Source of the DNA: Craspedostauros australis
Taxonomy: Eukaryota > Bacillariophyta > Bacillariophyceae > Mastogloiales > Achnanthaceae
Reading direction: 5' to 3'
Assembly: GCA_026770025.1 (NCBI GenBank)
Contig: JAMXDE010000075.1
Coordinates: 85,040-149,039, forward strand
Length of the DNA stretch: 64,000 nt
Below, in pieces: positions 10,312-21,700 of the stretch. Below the pieces are notes generated by a model. That model saw only the letters and a program-made list of their open reading frames with translations. It had not been told where the DNA came from and did not search any database. Both the position numbers and the translations under genes were made by a program. The first letter of the stretch is position 1. Every line of letters begins with the position of its first letter.

Positions 10312-13041
10312 ATGATCCATGCCAAGGCAGCCTTCGTTGCCTTTCTCGCTCTCGCCAACACGGCAACGGTCCACGCCGTGCTCCGCGGCAACAGGACTCC
10401 TGTGGATCCAAGCAAGGAACTCCGCACGGCGATGAACAAGATCCGCGCCCTCAAGGTCGGCGTTGATGGCAACGCGAAGGCGGCAAAACAAAACAAGGCC
10501 GAGCGAGAGCCTGCCACAGACAACCCGAGTGTTCCCGAGACCTCTGCGCCAACCGCGTTGCCGACTGGATCGCCGACTACTGGACCCACGGGCCCTCCGA
10601 CTGCCTCGCCGACGCATGAACCGACCGGCCCGCCGACGGGCCCTCCAGCTGAGATGCCCTCAATGTCGCCTAGCACTCAACCAACATCTGACCCAGCTCC
10701 CTTCGATGCCGCCATCGAAGTCGCTTGCAACCCAGACGGTGCCACCGCCCTCACCCTTGCCGAAGCCAGCGCCAAGACCATCATCTGCGATGCCACCAAG
10801 CCATCGTGCCGCGAGGCCGTGACCGCCGTAAAGGAATCTGCAGAGTTGCAGAACTTCTTCGGATGCGCAGGAGACCTCGGTGAAGGAGCCGCGCGCAAGC
10901 TCTTCAACAAGTACGCATCTGACGACGTGCTTGCTGGCCAATTGGCCCTGGTCGCTGCCACCAACCTGCTCCTCGTCACCGAGCGAGCGGATGCCATGAA
11001 CGCAGCATGCGCGGCTATCGCGGCGATGCAATCGCCTGCCGTCGCAGACCCATGCTGCCAAGGATCCTCAGGATGCACCTCAGCCACCGGTTCCGCCTCC
11101 AACTCTCCTCCATTCATGACCGTCGCGATCACGGCATGCACCGGCAACAGTGCTTGCAAGGACATGGGCCCCAATCCCCTCATCCTCGATTCTTCCTGCA
11201 TTGGTGCGAGTGCATGTGAGTTGATGAATGAGAATGAGATCAACCCGTCCATCACGGGAGTCACCTTCGTCGGTGAGATGGCATGCACCACCCCTCAATC
11301 TTGTGAGGGAGTGGGACGCCGTTCTCATGGTGATGTGACCATCCAGACGGGCGCATGCGTTGGATCAGAGGCATGTAATGCAGCTGGACGCCGCGTCGTG
11401 CAGAAGACCACCCGCATCCAGAGCCACATCAACATTGGGTCGAATGCGTGCGTTGGCAGCAATGCCTGCAAGGATGCCCATTCCACTGTCAACTATGGTA
11501 CTGCTGGCAAGCCGGCAGGCAGCCTAACCATTGGTGCTGGTGGTTGCGCCGCCGATGGTTCATGTGAGAAGATGGGCTTCAGTGACAGGATGACAACCAA
11601 CCTCGTCGTTCCCCCTGGTGGATGCGGCAGTGTCGAAGGCTGCAGAGGATGCATGACGAAGACGGGGTGCAACTCCGACGAAGTCTACATCATCAGCGAT
11701 GTTGATGGGGCCTGTCCAAAGGGAGGCAGCAGCTCTGGGGGAAATCCTACTGGTGACAAGGTGGATGAGTACTGTATTGGCAAGGACACCTTGCCCACAG
11801 ACTGTCCAACCTTTTCTCCAACTCCTTTCCCAACACCTGTCACATCACCTCCCACATCAGCCCCGACATCACCTCCCACATCAGCCCCGACATCACTTCC
11901 CACATCACCTCCCACATCAGCCCCCACATCGCCTCCCACATCAGCCCCCACATCACCTCCCACATCAGCCCCGACATCACCTCCCACATCACCTCCAACT
12001 ATCACCCGGGCAACCTTCACTGTCGGATGTCTTGAGACACCGGGAGATGGCATCTCAACGTTCAATGCGATTACAGGTGACGTAGTGTGCGAGGGTGAAA
12101 CAGGCACATGCGCGGACTTCGTCTCCAAGGTTGATTCTCTGGCTGAGGGGAAGAGCAAGATGATCAAGAGCATCTTTGGATGCAATGATGCAGACCCTCC
12201 ACAGTCCGTGACGTTGGAAGTGGCACAGGAACGCTTTGATAACATCAGGAACGACGAAAGTGTGACCAAGGCATTGTTGGCGTTCGCGAACACGGAGAAC
12301 AAGCTCTTCACTGGAAGTGGGGATGTGGTGGCGAAGGCATGCGGTGCCGACTGCTGCGGTGATGGAGATTGCTCCGTTTACCCTGTTGATGGCGGTGTCA
12401 TGACGGTGAGCCCAGGGTCATGTACCGGAGGTGGTGGATGCACAAGCGTACCTCGCAACATAATCATACTTGACAGTTGCAAGGGAGGCGCTGCTTGTGC
12501 TTTTTTGGGCAATTTTCTTCCAGATCTGCCAGCTGCTGGTGTTGAAGTCGGATTCAGGGTAATCGGACCAGGAGCTTGTGGTGGAGACTTCAGTTGCAGC
12601 TATATTGGAGCTAATACCATTGGCAATATACGAGTGGAAGAAGGAGCATGCGATACAGCGAATGCATGCGGTGACGTTGCGCTGCGCGACAACCAAGGGT
12701 CTGCACCCATGACACCGATCGTGGCAAGTGTCTTCATTGGAAAGCATGCGTGCCAAGGGGCTGCCGCTTGCTACCGACTGCATTACTCATTGACCAAAGT
12801 TGCAGGAAGCGTGAGGATCGAAGATGGTGCGTGCTCGGGCGAATCCACGTGCCAGCAGCTTGGCCAAAGTGATAGCGCAACCAATGACATCATCATCAGA
12901 GCAAACGTGTGCACGTCAGCTGCCTCCTGTACAGACTGCGCCAAAGCATCATTGTGTGAGTCAGAGAGAGAAACGTACGTCATCGACGACGCAGCCACAG
13001 ACTGCCCTGGTCCATCCCAATCTGCCTGTGAAGTCGTCTAA
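10312..13041 (+). CDS. secreted two-module cysteine-rich protein with PT-rich linkers
   Basis: A 909-residue intronless ORF. Residues 1-22 form a signal peptide (hydrophobic core, TVHA just before the likely cut). Then: a Pro/Thr-rich linker at about 75-130, cysteine-rich module 1 at about 131-500, a second linker of PTSAPTSPP-type repeats at about 501-564, and module 2 at about 565-909. Each module has an alpha-like front part with paired cysteines followed by seven C-x5-C motifs (for example ACTGNSAC, SCIGASAC; ACQGAAAC, ACSGESTC) spaced about 20-35 residues. The modules are ancient duplicates. The regular C-x5-C spacing with intervening short hydrophobic strands suggests a beta-solenoid braced by disulphides (inference). 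PT-rich linkers are typical of secreted, O-glycosylated stramenopile proteins, so a cell-wall or extracellular role is plausible; no enzyme motif is visible. Confidence 0.86.
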   Translation: MIHAKAAFVAFLALANTATVHAVLRGNRTPVDPSKELRTAMNKIRALKVGVDGNAKAAKQNKAEREPATDNPSVPETSAPTALPTGSPTTGPTGPPTASPTHEPTGPPTGPPAEMPSMSPSTQPTSDPAPFDAAIEVACNPDGATALTLAEASAKTIICDATKPSCREAVTAVKESAELQNFFGCAGDLGEGAARKLFNKYASDDVLAGQLALVAATNLLLVTERADAMNAACAAIAAMQSPAVADPCCQGSSGCTSATGSASNSPPFMTVAITACTGNSACKDMGPNPLILDSSCIGASACELMNENEINPSITGVTFVGEMACTTPQSCEGVGRRSHGDVTIQTGACVGSEACNAAGRRVVQKTTRIQSHINIGSNACVGSNACKDAHSTVNYGTAGKPAGSLTIGAGGCAADGSCEKMGFSDRMTTNLVVPPGGCGSVEGCRGCMTKTGCNSDEVYIISDVDGACPKGGSSSGGNPTGDKVDEYCIGKDTLPTDCPTFSPTPFPTPVTSPPTSAPTSPPTSAPTSLPTSPPTSAPTSPPTSAPTSPPTSAPTSPPTSPPTITRATFTVGCLETPGDGISTFNAITGDVVCEGETGTCADFVSKVDSLAEGKSKMIKSIFGCNDADPPQSVTLEVAQERFDNIRNDESVTKALLAFANTENKLFTGSGDVVAKACGADCCGDGDCSVYPVDGGVMTVSPGSCTGGGGCTSVPRNIIILDSCKGGAACAFLGNFLPDLPAAGVEVGFRVIGPGACGGDFSCSYIGANTIGNIRVEEGACDTANACGDVALRDNQGSAPMTPIVASVFIGKHACQGAAACYRLHYSLTKVAGSVRIEDGACSGESTCQQLGQSDSATNDIIIRANVCTSAASCTDCAKASLCESERETYVIDDAATDCPGPSQSACEVV
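11811..12003. repeat. coding minisatellite for the PT-rich linker
   Basis: Tandem in-frame units built from CCCACATCAGCC, CCGACATCACCT and close variants, encoding PTSAPTSPP repeats. Third-position changes (CCG/CCC, TCA/TCG) are scattered, so copies are not freshly homogenised. Linker length is likely polymorphic. Confidence 0.9.
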
Positions 13042-14127
13042 GACCCACCCGGGCGAGTCGACCTGCACTTTGAAATGAACCTCCTCACTTTGTTCCTGGG
13101 ATTTCCAAACTAAGAACATATTCGTAATCCTCGTAGATCTAAAACATATGCTGATCCACTAAAGTTCTGTGGTTGGTCCCATTTTAAGTTTTATGGACCG
13201 ATGGATGTGCATATTTTTGGATCTCTTTCGGATTCTAGCGGTTCGCGTCCGACTACATCGATTAAGTTTAACGCGTTACTGTTCTTTGTTTCAGCGAGTT
13301 TGTTCCCATTTTGAATTGCTTAGTCTCTTTCTGAGGTGTTCTGATGAGACGATCCAACAGCCCATGCACGATAACACTAGTGTCTCATGGCTAATTTCCG
13401 GTTTTTGGCACGTTTTGGTAATTATTGGTAACCATTGGCATATCGCCGACGGCACAAGCTGCCATTCGATGAGTTGATGGCCGTTGCCTGACATCTTTAC
13501 ATTATTAGAAAGAGGAGAGTAAGAGCTCTCTGTTGATGTGGTCAATGTAGGCAAACGGTCTCCGCTTTCCGTTCATCTCGATGCCTCTTTTGACCCTTTG
13601 TCGGCTTTGTTCATACGGATGACGTACGGACAAGAATCCGGAATTTTTCGCTGGTAACCATTGGTAACCGCGTAGAGTCTACGAGATTCTGGTACAGAAA
13701 TTTGTTGCTTCTTGGTCCAACCTCGACCAACCGTCTTCCAAAGACCCACATCCAATTCTGTTTCGTCTATTGCTCAAGTGAATGGCATGGCTGTATTCGT
13801 CACTTCATTCTGCTTCGGGTGGTGTGCTGGTCAGTGGTCCAGATTGCTTTTGTGTGTTGCTTTGGGCGTTTGAAGTCAGTCACTACTGCTCGTGACAGCC
13901 ATGATCATCGATCCGTGAACACACAAAAGTTCGCGCCAAAAGTTATTGTGTGTTATTACGTGTCGTAGATTCGGACCGTGCTGTTCACCTGAGTCTCTCT
14001 ACTTTATGCAAGGTTGTGGATCACCCTGTTGTCGGATCATCGTACCGTTGCTTTCAATCGATGCAGTATTCTCTCTTACACCCGCCCATATAGTCTTGGT
14101 CCTCGACTCTCGCTTCCTCCAAAGATA
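13042..14127. other. no recognisable gene
   Basis: About 1.1 kb downstream of the secreted-protein gene. Small frames only (up to 102 codons). GGTAACCATTGG recurs at 13427 and 13651. No LTR end, RNA gene or repeat array seen before 14128. Confidence 0.5.
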
Positions 14128-14584
14128 TGTTGGAAATCCGGGGTAGCCCAGTCTCTAGTTAGTAGTAGTATCTGATTACCTATTCCTGTTGTTGCATTGT
14201 TGGAACTGTGAGAACATCCTCTTCATTTCTTGCATCTTCAAATCCATTGCCCAGGATAATAGCAGTAGCACCCTTTAGTTGCTCTTGTATTCATCATTGC
14301 AAAGCTTGTTCATCATGCGCATCTCATCATGCATTCCAGGTGTATTTCACTTCTACACTCCTGCAGTACATGCATGTTGATGTCAAGTTTCACTCTCTTC
14401 CAATCCGACATCAATCACCCATTCAGTGCACTCTTTCACGTTGTTCATTCACTTTTCTCACATGTTCACCGATGATCACACTTGGGTCAGAACATGATGT
14501 TCTAGCACGATCAGTCCAATCCTTCGATGATGTTCCGATCCGCGCTTTGTTCTCCTTCGCGGTTCTCCGTCATTCACATGATAG
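14128..14584 (-). repeat. B-family LTR fragment (element-sense 3' end)
   Basis: Begins TGTTGGAAATCCGGGG and then follows the reverse complement of the B2 LTR end (blocks CAGTCTCTAG, GATTACCTATTC, TTGCATTGTTGGAACTGTGAG). It stops where D-type sequence starts. No CGTTTNNAAACG palindrome is found on its left side, unlike the intact B copies. Confidence 0.7.
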
Positions 14585-14674
14585 TTGAGATTCAATGAGG
14601 GACAGACTATTACCGAACACGGTATCAACCTGATGGGAGAAATTCTCGTTTTGGCGCGAAATCTTCCGACTTGA
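14585..14674 (+). pseudogene. C-terminal scrap of the D-type Gag-like ORF
   Basis: Encodes LRFNEGQTITEHGINLMG and runs to a TGA, matching the last 29 residues of the D ORF that ends at 25794. The nucleotide match continues about 7 bases past the stop (GATCGAC) and then supplies sequence (CACCAAATC) that is missing at the D copy interrupted by A2. The copy is truncated on its 5' side at the LTR fragment. Confidence 0.8.
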
Positions 14675-14881
14675 TCGACCACCAAATCTTTTCTCCTCCT
14701 TTCTCTCCTCCATTCACGAATCCATCATGACTCAAACCTGACCGACCTGACTCACACCTCACCTTGGGAACTATGTGCTCCTCAGATCCTTTTACTACAA
14801 CATACCCCGATTCCCTTCATGCTATTGACTACTGCACCACTGCCGTAGTCATGATGCGTGTATCCAACCTGCTTCAACTTA
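14675..14881. other. D-associated downstream sequence, left flank of A1
   Basis: About 200 bp following the D stop codon, with a pyrimidine-rich stretch (14685-14712). It ends in the A1 target site. The other half of the pre-insertion sequence is at 22815 onward. Confidence 0.5.
14876..14881. repeat. target-site duplication of A1, left copy
   Basis: AACTTA immediately before the LTR; the second copy is at 22809-22814. Confidence 0.88.
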
Positions 14882-15672
14882 TGTCGAGATGTACATGTGA
14901 GTATATATCAAGATGTACGTGTATATGTGCATCGTTCACCCGCTATTCTCTCATACGCACTTGGACGGTATAACTATACTCGTGTCGATAGTATGCTGTG
15001 ATTCGTCAGAATTACAGGGGAAATGGAACACACAAAAAGGGGCAAGATTTCTGGAGGAAATTTGCAAATAACGATTTCTGGAAGAATCAGAAAATCGTCC
15101 GTCCATGCATCAATGGTACCAAGAGAATCTCGAGGTACTTCCCAACTAAACCTCAGATGACGATATCATCTGACAGACTACTGCATCACCAATGGAACGT
15201 GACATCTGGAGAGCAGAAGGACGCCTACTGACGTCGACAGGATGTCAACATGTCACCACGTCGACAGCTGTCTCCAAGTCAGAGCAGGAGGCGAAGATAC
15301 GATGACCCATGAAGATCATGGATACTGAAGGTGAACTTCAAATGGTAAGTACTCATGGAGTAGAAGCCAGTACTGAATGAACAGAGTGTCGAATGCGGAG
15401 TACGCATCGAACACGAAGCATCGTGTAGCACGAGCACACGATGTTGAGAGAGAGAGAGAGAATACAGAGAGGAGCGAGAGAGGATCTCGCGTACCGACTC
15501 ATAGTCGGAGACCGAATCTACGAAACAGATTGACGCGCCGAGAGCATCGGGCAAGAGAACGAACGGACACCGAGAGTATCGGAGTGCCAACGTAATGAAA
15601 TAGCAAACGAACGACTATCAACCAATACCATCTTCCACGATCGTAGGTTACCGTGAGCGGAACTTGCCAACA
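14882..15672 (+). repeat. 5' LTR of A1
   Basis: TGTCGAGATG...CTTGCCAACA, 791 bp. Contains TATATA near its start, an inverted repeat CAGATGA/TCATCTG, a (GA)n run and GACGTC-type inverted repeats. It should hold the promoter and polyadenylation signals. Confidence 0.95.
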
Positions 15673-15684
15673 CGTTTATAAACG
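15673..15684 (+). promoter_or_regulatory. palindrome at the primer-binding position of A1
   Basis: CGTTTATAAACG starts at the first base after the 5' LTR. No TGG-initial tRNA-type primer-binding site is visible there. Confidence 0.7.
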
Positions 15685-15754
15685 ATAGATCAGGGCGAGC
15701 CCGCGAATCGTATCGTGCGAGGAAGACGAACATCATTCAAGAGCAGCAGGCTGA

Positions 15755-18700
15755 ATGAGCGAGGAAGAGGAATTGAAAGACATCCCTCTGTCCAATCCGA
15801 CTATCAAGAGAGAAGAAGGTGCGAGTGAGACTCCACCACGACAAGAGAAGGAAGCAGCCGCGGCTACTGTCCTATCAAGCGCAGACGCAAGCGCGATCGA
15901 CGAGACCGAAGAAGAACGGTCTGCAAGACTACATCGTAAGGAGAAGAGGATTCTCAAGGCGATCAAGCAAGAGGAGACTGGTGTGACGAAGAGCATTCGC
16001 ACAGCCAAACAGGGTGGGAAAAGTGAGACACCACCAGGAGGAGAATTTGTGACGAAAACAATCTCCGCGCAACAACAGGCGAAAATCGAAGAATCGACAA
16101 CACAGAAACAGACGAAAATCAAGGGCGCGAGCGCACCAACGACGAAACAACGAATCAACATGGCGACATCAGCCAACGTGAACAAGCGACGCATCAAGGC
16201 GCCGATGTTCAGCGGTGAACAGGAAGACTACAGCGCATGGGAGTCCCAAGCGAAGGCATACGCTCGTGCACAGAAGACGAGAGACGTGATGTTGGGCAAG
16301 ACCAAGGTGCCAACAGTGAGCGAGATCGCGGCAGCCGCCGATGAAGACAAGGAAGCGATGGAGGAGATCTACGAGCTGGGATGCGATTGCTTCAGCGATC
16401 TGATCCTCATGATGGATGCAGAGAAAGGAAAGGGCAAGCAAGCCATCCAGTACATCAACCAATGCATCTCCGTCGACTACCCCGAAGGAGACGCACACGG
16501 AGCGTGGAACGTTCTCGCGGAGAAGTTCCGACCATCCGACGCAGTAACGAAGATCAAACTCAAGCGCCAATTCAACAACGAAAAGATGAAGAGAGACACG
16601 GACCCCGACATCTACATCACGCAACTCGAGAGTCTACGATCGCGTCTCCACGATGTCAAGTACGAGATCACAGACGAGGAGATGATCATGCAGATCCTCA
16701 GCACGGTGAGCGTGGAATACAAAACCCACGTCGTGAACTTCCAACACCAACTCACGTTCAATCCGGAACTGGTTACCATCAACGCGATCAGAGGAGTACT
16801 CCGTACTGCATACGCCACCCACAGAGGAGGCAAGGCATACGTCGACGACTTCCAAGACAGCAACACGAAGAGCAACGACACCGGCTTCACAAGCACCGGT
16901 AACTTCAAGGGTACTTGCCACAACTGTGGCGTGTATGGCCATAGATCCGCCGATTGCCCAGAACGCAAGAAACCGAACAACAAGAAAAACAACAACAACA
17001 ACAACAAGATGAACGGAAAGCGCAACAAGGGAAGCGGCTTCAAGGGCAAGTGCAACTACTGTGGCATCTTCGGACATCGTGAGGCGGAGTGCCGAAAGAA
17101 GAAGTTCAACGAGAAGAAGAACAACGAACAAGCCAACGCGGCTACGGAAGGACACGACAAGAGCGGGCACGAGATGGTACTCTCTGCAAAGGACATGCCG
17201 CTCTGCATGTTGGTGTCCGACGACTACATCGAAGACTCCTTCTTCGATAACTTCGAATACGTCGGGAGTGACGACGAAGTGCAGGATGATGAGATCATCC
17301 CGGAGTGGCTCAGCGAGGAGCCAATCATCCACGAGGTGGATCCAAGACGCGAAGTGAGCTACGAATGCTGCTTCAACGCGCACGACCTGATCGGTTCATA
17401 CGGCGACGAAGCTGAGATGGACGAGGCCAACGATAGCGACATCGAAGAGGCCATGAGCGATGACGACGACGACGACGCCGACGAGGACGGCGCAGATGAA
17501 GACGACGAGGCGAACCGCGACGAGTTGCCTCCTCCTCAAGCTGGGAGATACGAGAGAACGGGAACCTTCATCAATCAAGGCGAAACGCGCCGCGTCGCGG
17601 CGCCGCCTCCTCCAGCGGCGGGGAACAACAGATCGGGCATCTTCGACGAGGATGACAGCGATGAATCCGAGGACGGCAATCATCCAGACGACAGCTTCAA
17701 TCCAAACGAGCGTGTCGTCTATCCATCGAATATCGACTTCCCGGATATTGAGAATCCCAATAGCGTCGACTACCTCCTCCGTCACAGCACCATCCCGAAT
17801 GCAACAGCAACAGCATTGATAATCCAAAAGCAGCTCATCTTTGACGCCGTGATGGAAGCGGGAATGCGAGTATTCCCAGGAACGACACGAGGAGCACTCA
17901 TGCCAATATGGGTGAACATGATGGGATCCATCCTATCCGAGCACTTCGACTCAATCGAAGAGATCCTCGCCAATGCAATCATCGTCAACCGCATACTGGA
18001 AGGGAACGACTCGGAAACGATCCCAGATACGGATCTGCATTACATCCTTGGAGGATGCATGCGCGTGCTCTTGCGAGAGCGATCACGCGTCTACCCATAC
18101 GATCCAGCCACAGGATCTCATCGGAACACTACGATTCCATCGGACTACGCGCAACTACCCGACGACATGGATGACGGAGACCATCATCATCCATACAACG
18201 AAGATGGAGTCCACGAAGACAACGACGACGGCAGCTTCGACGACGAGATAGCTGCGGCAGCTGTGGAGCAACTCCACGAACTGAGCACCAAGTACAAGGA
18301 CAAGGTCAACAAAGACACCTGGCTCGCCGACAGCGGAGCTTCGTGTCACATCGTCAACTCGGATGCCGCTCTCTTCAACGTGCGGCACATCAAGTCCTTC
18401 GTCCAAGTGGGAGACAGCACGAAACTGGACTCTCCCAAAATGGGATCCATTCGCTTGAAGGTCAAGCAGCGAGATAACACTGGCCACATCATCCGGCTCG
18501 ATGACGTGAAGTACACACCAAAAATGGCGGTGAACCTTTTCTCCACGAACAAGGCTCTGTACAACGGTTACCAGCTTGGTAACAACGGCATTCTGATGGA
18601 CATCATCAACGGATCCGGAATGAAGATCGTATTCGACCGAGTCTTCCCCACATCCAACGGGTTCATCACGGGAGTGCAGATGCATCCCATCATGCCAACA

Positions 18701-21700
18701 GACGACGACAAGGCTTGCACAGCCATCGTCAAGAATCCATCCAAGGAAATCAGCGCGGTGAACCTGCACCGAATGCTCGGCCACGCGCCACTCGAGACCA
18801 TGAAGCGGACGGCCGCTCAATACGGATGGAAAATCATCGGCGAGATGCCGGTGTGTCGTGACTGCGCGGTCGCGAACGCAAGAGTGAAGAATATTCCGAA
18901 GGCAACTATTCCAAGAGCTACTCGCCGCGGCGAACGGTTCTTCATTGACATTAGTTACACTAAACACATAAGCTTCGGAGATAAACGCTACTGGACCCTG
19001 ATCGTGGACGACTGCACGGATCACTGCTGGAGTTTCTTTCTCAAGAACAAGAGTGATCAACCAGGATACATCAAACGATTCATCCAGACGATCAAGTCAC
19101 AGACTGGTGACCAACAGATCATCTTCCGAGGTGACAACAGCGGAGAGAACAAATCCACGGAGGATATTCTCATCGATGCAGGACTCAACGTGAAATTCGA
19201 ATACACGGCATCGAACACGCCGCAACAGAACGGAAGAGTGGAACGCAAGTTCGCGTACCTCTACACCAAGATTCGCTCCATACTCAACGGAGCACAGCTC
19301 GACGAAGAGTATAGGCATGGCCTGTGGGCAGCAGCTGCTAGCACTGCCACTGCTATCGCCAATATCACCGTAGCGAAGAACCAGAAGGAGTCACCACATC
19401 GACAATTCTTCGGCAACGATCCACCATATGCGAACGCGCTCCGCACATTTGGAGAGGTGGGTGTTGTGAAGACTACCTACGGCGGGATTACCGCCAAACT
19501 CAAGAACAGAGGAGAAGAGATGGTGTTCATCGGATATGCACACCAACATGCATCAGGGGTCTACAACATGTACAGACCATCGACCAAGTCACTCATCTGT
19601 TCACGCGACATCAAGTGGCTCAACCAATCATACGGACAGTTCCGTGGTTGGGCACCAGCACCGAACATATCCAACGAAACAGGAACAACGGACGCAGACG
19701 GCTTCACAACCATCGGACGAAAGGGAGCAACGCCAAGGACGGCAACGCGTCAAACATCGGAAGCGAAGAGAGTATCTTTCGCTGACAGCAACAGGTACTA
19801 CATTCTATCAGACAGTGATGACGAGGATAATGAGGACGACGGAGTAGTGACTCAACTAATCCAGAATGACGAGGAAGATCGGAGCGAATCCAATCATGAG
19901 GATGACGAAATCCTACCCTCCGGCGACGAAGCCGATGACGAGACAGGTGTCACTCCTCCGAACACACCAGCAAGGTCTACACATGACACACCATCTAGAT
20001 CTCCACCAAGCAAACCAAACAAGCGTGACATAGCTAGAAAGGAGAGGATCCGACGTCACGAAGCACGAGGCAGGAAGGGAGAAGCTAATCCCAAGCCAAC
20101 CACAGGGAAGAGTATTCCCAGAGCTCTGCGCGAGCTCGAAGACTTCAACGAACGAGGTCGAAAGGAAGAAGGCTATGAGAGCGATCCATCATCCAGTGAG
20201 GCGAGTGACGAACTCAGCGACGAGATGATCGACGATTCCAACAACGAAACTACAGATGATGAAGAAATCGAAGACGAAAATGAAGAGATCGAGATCACTC
20301 ATCATAGCACAACAGGACTATACGGAATGAATGCAATCATTACCGAATCACCAGCGATCGACATCGGATTGTCGATGCAGGACGAGAACAAGGAACCAGA
20401 GAAGCACATCGAACCTACAACGTTCGACGGAGCCTTCAATCACCCAGATCCTATCCATCGGAAGGGATATCGAGCAGCCATCAAGAAGGAGTTCGACTCC
20501 ATGGATACACGCAAGGTGTATAGCAAGATCAAACGAGACGCCATCCCACGCGGCCGCAGATGCTGCAAGTGCAAATGGGTCTTCAAGCTGAAGCGTGACG
20601 GCACACATCGAGCACGGCTCGTTGCATGTGGCTATTCACAAGTTGCAGGAGTAGACTTCCAAGAGCATTACTCACCCGTCATCCATGACGTGACCTATCG
20701 GGTCATGATGGTGATCATGCTAATCAAGAAGATGGACTGCGCACTCGTCGATGTCGTAACGGCATTCCTACATGGAGACCTCGACGAGGAGATCTACATG
20801 AACTGTCCCAATGGGATGGATCATCAACCAGACGAAGCCCTGACCCTACACAAGCCAATCTACGGACTTGTGCAGAGCGCCAGGCAATGGTTCAAGATGT
20901 TGGTATCGACCCTCAAGAATATCAACTTCGAACAGAGCGCAGCAGACCCGTGCCTGTTCTACAGGAAGACGAACGAAGGAAGCATGATCGTGGCCATCTA
21001 CGTGGACGATTGCTTCTGTTGCGGAGACTCCAAGGCACTGGAGACATTCCTGAAGGACATCCAAGGCAGCAAATTCAAGGTGACAATCGAGCGCGGACTC
21101 GGAGACTACCTCAGCTGCAACATCGAATTGAACCATGACAAGACCAGAGCGACATTGCGTCAACCACATCTCATCCGACACCTCATCGAAGAGTTCGGAG
21201 CCAAGGTTGAGAAGATGCAACGTTATGGGACACCGGGAACCCCGGGTCAAATCATCGTACGACCATCCGAAGACAACGGACTGCAGAAGGTCGGACCGGA
21301 AGAACATGCCGAATACCGCCGAGGCGTCGGTATGCTACTCTTCCTCATCAAGCACTCGCGACCGGATATCGCGAACCCTGTGAGGGAACTCTCCAAGGTA
21401 TTGATCGGGCCCACCAAGGCTACAATGAAGGAGATGTATCGGATCATCAAGTATGTGATCGATACAAAGGACTATGGATTGAAGATCCATCCAGCGCGTC
21501 CAGATGACGACGGCTGGGACATGGAACTCTTCTGCGATAGCGAATATGCAGGAGACAAGAATACAAGAATCAGCGTAGGGGGATTCATCCTATACCTGTG
21601 CAAGGTACCAATCCTTTGGCGATCCAAGGCACAGAAGGCCGTCACACTCAGCTCATCCGAAGCAGAATACGTTGCCCTTTCCGAAGCGGCAAAGGAGATC

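Noticed and set aside
14998-15231. A 77-codon frame repeated in all plus-strand A LTRs, and a 103-codon antisense frame
   Set aside because: Conservation simply reflects identical LTRs. The 77-codon frame begins with GTG, not ATG, and both are degraded in the older solo LTR at 7793-8597.
18155-19060. Long antisense frames inside Gag-Pol genes (also 29096-30028, 24400-25314, 48321-49109)
   Set aside because: They are shadows of the strongly coding opposite strand, lack motifs and are broken in sister copies.
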